The position numbers were made by a program, and so were the translations under genes. Of a stretch of 64,000 nt of DNA, positions 60,708 through 64,000 are shown in pieces (position 1 is the first letter of the stretch; each line of letters opens with the position of its first letter). The stretch spans positions 558,001 to 622,000 of the forward strand of contig NZ_PVNH01000002.1 in NCBI RefSeq assembly GCF_003001955.1. The letters run 5' to 3'. The notes below the pieces were generated by a model. That model had not been told where the DNA came from, searched no databases, and was given only the letters and a program-made list of their open reading frames with translations. This stretch comes from Prauserella shujinwangii. Lineage in GTDB: Bacteria; Actinomycetota; Actinomycetes; Mycobacteriales; Pseudonocardiaceae.

Positions 60708-61302
60708 CGCGCGAAGAACTGCCCATCCGGTTGCCGACCCCCGCCACGACCACGGCGAGGACGCCGATCGTGCAGGCCACGAACAGGCTCATCGCCGCCA
60801 CCTGCCCGTAGCCACCTTGCGCGGGGTCGAGGAACGGGTACGGGTACCAGCCGACCACCGATCCGCGCACCAGCGTGTAGGCGACGTACGCCAGCGGGAA
60901 CACCAGCCACCACAGCACGTGCCCGCCGCGCAGCCGCGTGCGCGGCGGATCGGCGAGCCAGTCGACCGCCACCAGCAACGGCATCGCCGAATGGAGCGCG
61001 AAGTTCGCGAACTCGGGCGTCTGCACGTCCACGCCCCGCAGCAGGACCGCGTACACGATCCCGGTGGTGACCAGGTACAGCACCGCGGCGCCGCGCACCG
61101 GGGCCGGTACCGGCCGGAACGCGCCCGCGAGCAGGACCAGCGCGGCGAACAGGTTCGACTCGATCGTGAAGTAGCTGTAGTGGTCGGCCGGGACGAACCG
61201 GTCGCCGAGCACCACGACGAGGTGGATCTCGGCGGCGACCACGAGGAGGAAGCCCGCGACGCGCCACGCGCGGACCAGCAACGCTCTCGTCACGCGGACC
61301 AT
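60691..61302 (-). CDS. Pr6Pr-family integral membrane protein
   Basis: The 203-residue protein has about six hydrophobic segments (WRVAGFLLVVAAEIHLVVVLG, FTIESNLFAALVLLAGAF, AVLYLVTTGIVYAVLLRG, LLWW-type helices, VAAMSLFVACTIGVLAVVV) and motifs FTIESNLFAA and LHSAMPLLVAVDWL typical of Pr6Pr (FAR-17a/AIG1-like) proteins. Function in bacteria is not known. It is divergent from mutY. Confidence 0.8.
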   Translation of the reverse strand: MVRVTRALLVRAWRVAGFLLVVAAEIHLVVVLGDRFVPADHYSYFTIESNLFAALVLLAGAFRPVPAPVRGAAVLYLVTTGIVYAVLLRGVDVQTPEFANFALHSAMPLLVAVDWLADPPRTRLRGGHVLWWLVFPLAYVAYTLVRGSVVGWYPYPFLDPAQGGYGQVAAMSLFVACTIGVLAVVVAGVGNRMGSSSRVSEPR

Positions 61303-61345
61303 TACACCCCGGCACCCGCGCGAATGCCGTTCACGTCACCCGATC

Positions 61346-61351
61346 TAGAGT
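61346..61351 (+). promoter_or_regulatory. -10 box TAGAGT for leaderless mutY
   Basis: TAGAGT ends 7 nt before the ATG at 61359, and no ribosome-binding site is seen. Confidence 0.55.
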
Positions 61352-61358
61352 GACCGCG

Positions 61359-62234
61359 ATGTCCATCGACGCCGACACCCTGGTCGACTGGTTCGGCACG
61401 GCCGGGCGCGACCTGCCGTGGCGCCGCCCCGACTGCACGCCGTGGGGCGTGCTGGTCAGCGAGATCATGCTGCAGCAGACCCCGGTCGCACGGGTGCTGC
61501 CGATCTGGGCGGAGTGGCTGGCCCGCTGGCCGCGCCCCTCCGCCATGGCGGCCGCGTCCCAGGGTGAGGTGCTGCGGGCCTGGGGCAGGCTCGGCTACCC
61601 GCGCCGCGCCCTGCGCCTGCACGCGGCGGCGGGGGCCATCGCGGAGCAGCACGGCGACCAGGTCCCGTCCGATGTGGACACCCTGCTCGCGCTGCCCGGC
61701 ATCGGTGCGTACACGGCCAGGGCGGTGGCCGCGTTCGCCTACGGCAAGCGGGCGCCGGTGGTGGACACCAACGTGCGCCGGGTCGTGGCCAGGGCCGTGC
61801 ACGGAGCCGGGGACGCCGGGCCGCCCTCGACCACGCGCGATCTCGCGGACGTCGAGGCCATCCTGCCGGACACCGACCGGGCGGCCGCACGGTTCTCGGC
61901 GGCACTGATGGAACTGGGCGCGCTGGTGTGCACCGCGCGCTCGCCCCGGTGCGCCGACTGCCCGCTGCTCGACGGCTGCGCGTGGCACCGCGCGGGCAAA
62001 CCGGCCTACACCGGGCCGGCCAAGCCGGTGCAGAAGTACGCGGGCACCGACCGGCACGTGCGCGGGCTGCTGCTCGCCGTGCTGCGGGAAACCGAGGGGC
62101 CGGTGCCCAAGTCGCGGCTCGACGTCGTCTGGTCGCAGGCCGGTCAGCGCGACCGGTGCCTGGACTCGTTGCTGGTGGACGGTCTCGTGGAGCAGACGGC
62201 CGACGGCCGGTTCGCACTGCCCGGCGAGCACTGA
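61359..62234 (+). CDS. mutY: A/G-specific adenine glycosylase
   Basis: The 291-residue enzyme has LPWRRPDCTPWGVLVSEIMLQQTPV, the helix-hairpin-helix LLALPGIGAYTARAVAAFAYG, VVDTNVRRV with the catalytic Asp and an iron-sulfur cluster C-x6-C-x2-C-x5-C (CTARSPRCADCPLLDGC). The C-terminal NUDIX-like domain is shortened, as in many actinobacterial MutY. It removes adenine opposite 8-oxoguanine. An in-frame GTG at 61350 lies in the -10 box, so the ATG is preferred. Confidence 0.93.
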   Translation: MSIDADTLVDWFGTAGRDLPWRRPDCTPWGVLVSEIMLQQTPVARVLPIWAEWLARWPRPSAMAAASQGEVLRAWGRLGYPRRALRLHAAAGAIAEQHGDQVPSDVDTLLALPGIGAYTARAVAAFAYGKRAPVVDTNVRRVVARAVHGAGDAGPPSTTRDLADVEAILPDTDRAAARFSAALMELGALVCTARSPRCADCPLLDGCAWHRAGKPAYTGPAKPVQKYAGTDRHVRGLLLAVLRETEGPVPKSRLDVVWSQAGQRDRCLDSLLVDGLVEQTADGRFALPGEH

Positions 62235-62258
62235 CCCACTACGAAAGTTGTTGGTTAA

Positions 62259-62287
62259 TTGTCTCCCTCGCTGCGCGGGGCTAGCGT
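62259..62287 (+). promoter_or_regulatory. Promoter TTGTCT-N17-TAGCGT for the amidase gene
   Basis: TTGTCT (62259-62264) and TAGCGT (62282-62287) are separated by exactly 17 bp, giving a housekeeping-type promoter with a leader of about 55 nt before the ATG at 62349. Confidence 0.6.
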
Positions 62288-62348
62288 CAGCGACGCACGA
62301 CCCTGCTGATCGATCCCGTGCACGACCACACACGCGAGGGAGACCGAC

Positions 62349-63317
62349 ATGGCCGCTCGTCCAGGGTTCGGCCGGCGCGCGTTCGCGAAGAGCGCGCTGA
62401 CCGTCACCGCCGCAGGCGCGCTCGGCGCCTTCACCGCCACCCCCGCCGCGGGCCGCGGCAGGCGCGTGGTGCCACCGCTGATCTACAGCACCGGGGACTG
62501 GGGCGCACGGCCGCCCCGCGAGCCGATCACGGTGCTCGACCGCAAGCCGACCTACATCGTCGTGCACCACACCGTCGAACCCGGAAACGGCGACGACTTC
62601 TCGCGCGAGCACGCCTTCGCGATCTCCAGGGCGATCCAGAACTTCCACATGGACACGCGGGGCTGGATCGACACCGGCCAGCAGTTCACCAACAGCCGGG
62701 GCGGCTACATCACCGAGGGCAGGCACCGCAGCCTGGAGATCCTGCGCGGAGGAACGCAGCACGTGCAGGGCGCGAACGTGGGCGGGCACAACAGCGAGGT
62801 CATCGGCATCGAGAACGAGGGCCTCTACACCGAGGAGGACGTGCCGAAGGCGCTCTGGGACTCCCTCGTCGACCTGGTCGCCTACATGGCCGACCAGTAC
62901 GGGATCCGGCCCGAGTTCATCAAGGGGCACCGCGACTTCAACTCCACCCAGTGCCCCGGCGACGTGCTGTACGCGCGACTTCCCGAGCTGCGCAGGGCGG
63001 TCGGCGCCCGGCTCGGCGTCGCCGTGCGGCGGCCCGCCGAGTGGCCGCTGCTGCGGCCCGGCGACACCGGTCCGCGGGTGCGCACGGCGCAGCGGCTGCT
63101 GCGGGAGCACGGCGCCCGCGGCGTGCCGGTGGACGGCGTTTTCGGGCCGGCCACGGAGGCGGCGGTGCGCGCGTTCGCCGAGGCCAACGGCGTTCCGCAG
63201 CGGACCTGCCACGCTGCCGCGCACAGGGACGAGACCGGTTACCTCGGCGCCGACCTCTGGCCGTTGCTCGCCGCGGGTCGCGATGCGCGGGCACTACGGG
63301 CGTCGCTAGCGGCCTAG
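62349..63317 (+). CDS. Tat-exported N-acetylmuramoyl-L-alanine amidase with peptidoglycan-binding domain
   Basis: The 322-residue protein has a twin-arginine signal (FGRRAFAKSALTVTAAGALG), an amidase-2/PGRP domain with YIVVHHTVEPG (zinc His), GGHNSEVIGIENEG and IKGHRDFNSTQCPGD (zinc His and Cys), and a C-terminal PG-binding domain (LLRPGDTGPRVRTAQRLLREHG, VDGVFGPATEAAVRAFAEANG). It cleaves the amide between muramic acid and the stem peptide outside the cell. GAGGGAGA precedes the ATG. Its end overlaps the convergent hydrolase by 12 bp. Confidence 0.92.
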   Translation: MAARPGFGRRAFAKSALTVTAAGALGAFTATPAAGRGRRVVPPLIYSTGDWGARPPREPITVLDRKPTYIVVHHTVEPGNGDDFSREHAFAISRAIQNFHMDTRGWIDTGQQFTNSRGGYITEGRHRSLEILRGGTQHVQGANVGGHNSEVIGIENEGLYTEEDVPKALWDSLVDLVAYMADQYGIRPEFIKGHRDFNSTQCPGDVLYARLPELRRAVGARLGVAVRRPAEWPLLRPGDTGPRVRTAQRLLREHGARGVPVDGVFGPATEAAVRAFAEANGVPQRTCHAAAHRDETGYLGADLWPLLAAGRDARALRASLAA

Positions 63318-64000
63318 CACCTCACACAGGAACGCCTCGACGGCGCCCCGGTACTCCAGCGGGGCGCTGTCGTGCACCACGTGCCCGGCACCGGGGACCA
63401 CGACGTGCCTGCCGCCACCCGGTGCCCGCCCGGCCAGTTCCGCCTGCTGGCCGGCGGGCATCGCGGTGTCCCCAGCCTCGATCACCAGCAGCGGGCACTG
63501 CACACCGTCCACGTACGACCAGAACTCGCGCCGCCCCCACTCGGCGGCGATCTCGTAGAGGTCGGCCAGGTCGGCGATGAGGTGGTAGCCGTCGGCCCGT
63601 TCCTCCACGCACTCGGCGAAGTAGTCACCGGTGCTGCCGAAGAACCGGCGGACGTGGGCGATCGACTGGAACGGCACCGGCCACGACTCGAAGTAGCCCC
63701 GCCACTCGTCGACGGTCCGGCCACGCTGGTCGGGCGCCATGTCCTCGACCACCACCGCGCGGACCAGGTCCGGCCGGGTGGCGGCGAGCACCCAGGCGTG
63801 CAGTCCGCCCATCGAGTGCCCGATGACGACCGCGGGGCCCTCGTCGAGTTCCCGCACCAGCGCGGCGGCGTCCGCGGCGAAGTCCTCCGTGCGCCACGGC
63901 CCCCCGCGGCGCGCGCGGCCGTGCCCCCTCGCGTCGAGCCCCACGACGTGCCCGTAGGCGGTGAGCCACTGGGCCACCGACCACCACGTGCTCGCCCGGC
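63306..64000 (-). CDS. Alpha/beta hydrolase (5' end outside window)
   Basis: The frame runs off the right edge; the visible residues past 63977 (ASTWWSVAQWLTAYGHVVGLDARGHG) fit an alpha/beta hydrolase whose start and oxyanion motif are beyond the window, so the GTG at 63977 is internal. The nucleophile elbow VIGHSMGGLHAWVLA and a late VVPGAGHVVHDSAP with the catalytic His are present. Substrate unknown. Confidence 0.85.
   Translation of the reverse strand, partial: RASTWWSVAQWLTAYGHVVGLDARGHGRARRGGPWRTEDFAADAAALVRELDEGPAVVIGHSMGGLHAWVLAATRPDLVRAVVVEDMAPDQRGRTVDEWRGYFESWPVPFQSIAHVRRFFGSTGDYFAECVEERADGYHLIADLADLYEIAAEWGRREFWSYVDGVQCPLLVIEAGDTAMPAGQQAELAGRAPGGGRHVVVPGAGHVVHDSAPLEYRGAVEAFLCEVLGR

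Noticed and set aside
1-64000. CRISPR arrays, complete insertion sequences or prophage genes
   Set aside because: No regularly spaced repeat-spacer units, transposase or phage structural genes were seen; the 21-bp arrays have no spacers.

Overview
The window is high-GC DNA from an actinobacterium, most likely a member of the Pseudonocardiaceae (Amycolatopsis, Prauserella or Saccharomonospora type). The evidence is the actinobacterial block lpqE-radA | carD-ispD-ispF-(HAD)-cysS-rlmB, a DivIVA coiled-coil protein, a CanA-type carbonic anhydrase, ThrE, an ECF sigma gene followed by a CU044_5270-family gene, twin-arginine exported enzymes, and many genes whose start codon lies 6-7 nt after a TANNNT -10 box (leaderless starts). 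The genus assignment is inference.

Left third (1-14.4 kb): the end of a sugar ABC uptake operon (binding protein and two permeases, no ATPase) continues into a PhoD-type phosphatase and an FN3/carbohydrate-binding-like protein. It meets an amino-acid permease at a shared terminator. An amidohydrolase, a DHFR-like reductase, a divergent hydrolase/CGNR pair, a GAF-SpoIIE phosphatase, an alpha/beta hydrolase plus DUF4097 gene and a SRPBCC protein follow.

Centre left (14.5-28.7 kb): a divergent catabolic cluster. On the minus strand are acyl-CoA dehydrogenase, acyl-CoA ligase, two hotdog (MaoC-like) subunits, a 2-oxoacid dehydrogenase E1 alpha/beta pair, a stand-alone lipoyl carrier and a TetR regulator, mostly joined by ATGA overlaps. 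On the plus strand are a small zinc-ribbon protein, HyuA, HyuB and an SDR. The set resembles ketone-carboxylase (acetone/acetophenone) pathways joined to CoA-thioester breakdown, and two palindromes lie between the arms. A decaying zone follows: an SDR tail, another SDR gene, a frameshifted MFS transporter and a TetR gene. The SDR and TetR genes share a 16-bp operator-like motif.

Centre (28.9-46 kb): tRNA-Thr(TGT), thrE, otsA and an OtsB-GH15 fusion; a nuclease-like hypothetical protein flanked by two copies of a 53-nt hairpin repeat; a MoaD-like/BNR-repeat pair; an ECF sigma/CU044_5270 pair; then radA, lpqE, carD, ispD, ispF, HAD, cysS and rlmB. disA is not in its usual place beside radA. 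IspD lacks the normal CTP-binding loop and an ordinary start codon.

Right third (46-64 kb): an MBOAT acyltransferase and its probable AlgX-like partner are separated by 7 kb holding an XRE-TPR regulator with divergent tiny genes around a perfect dyad, a DUF4190/MmpS-like protein, a class II aldolase, a DivIVA-like protein and a DUF445 protein. Then come znuABC with a dyad, a LacI regulator with a palindrome over its promoter, carbonic anhydrase, a membrane protein, mutY, a Tat-exported amidase and a truncated alpha/beta hydrolase. Several intergenic regions carry repeats: two unrelated arrays both have an exact 21-bp period.
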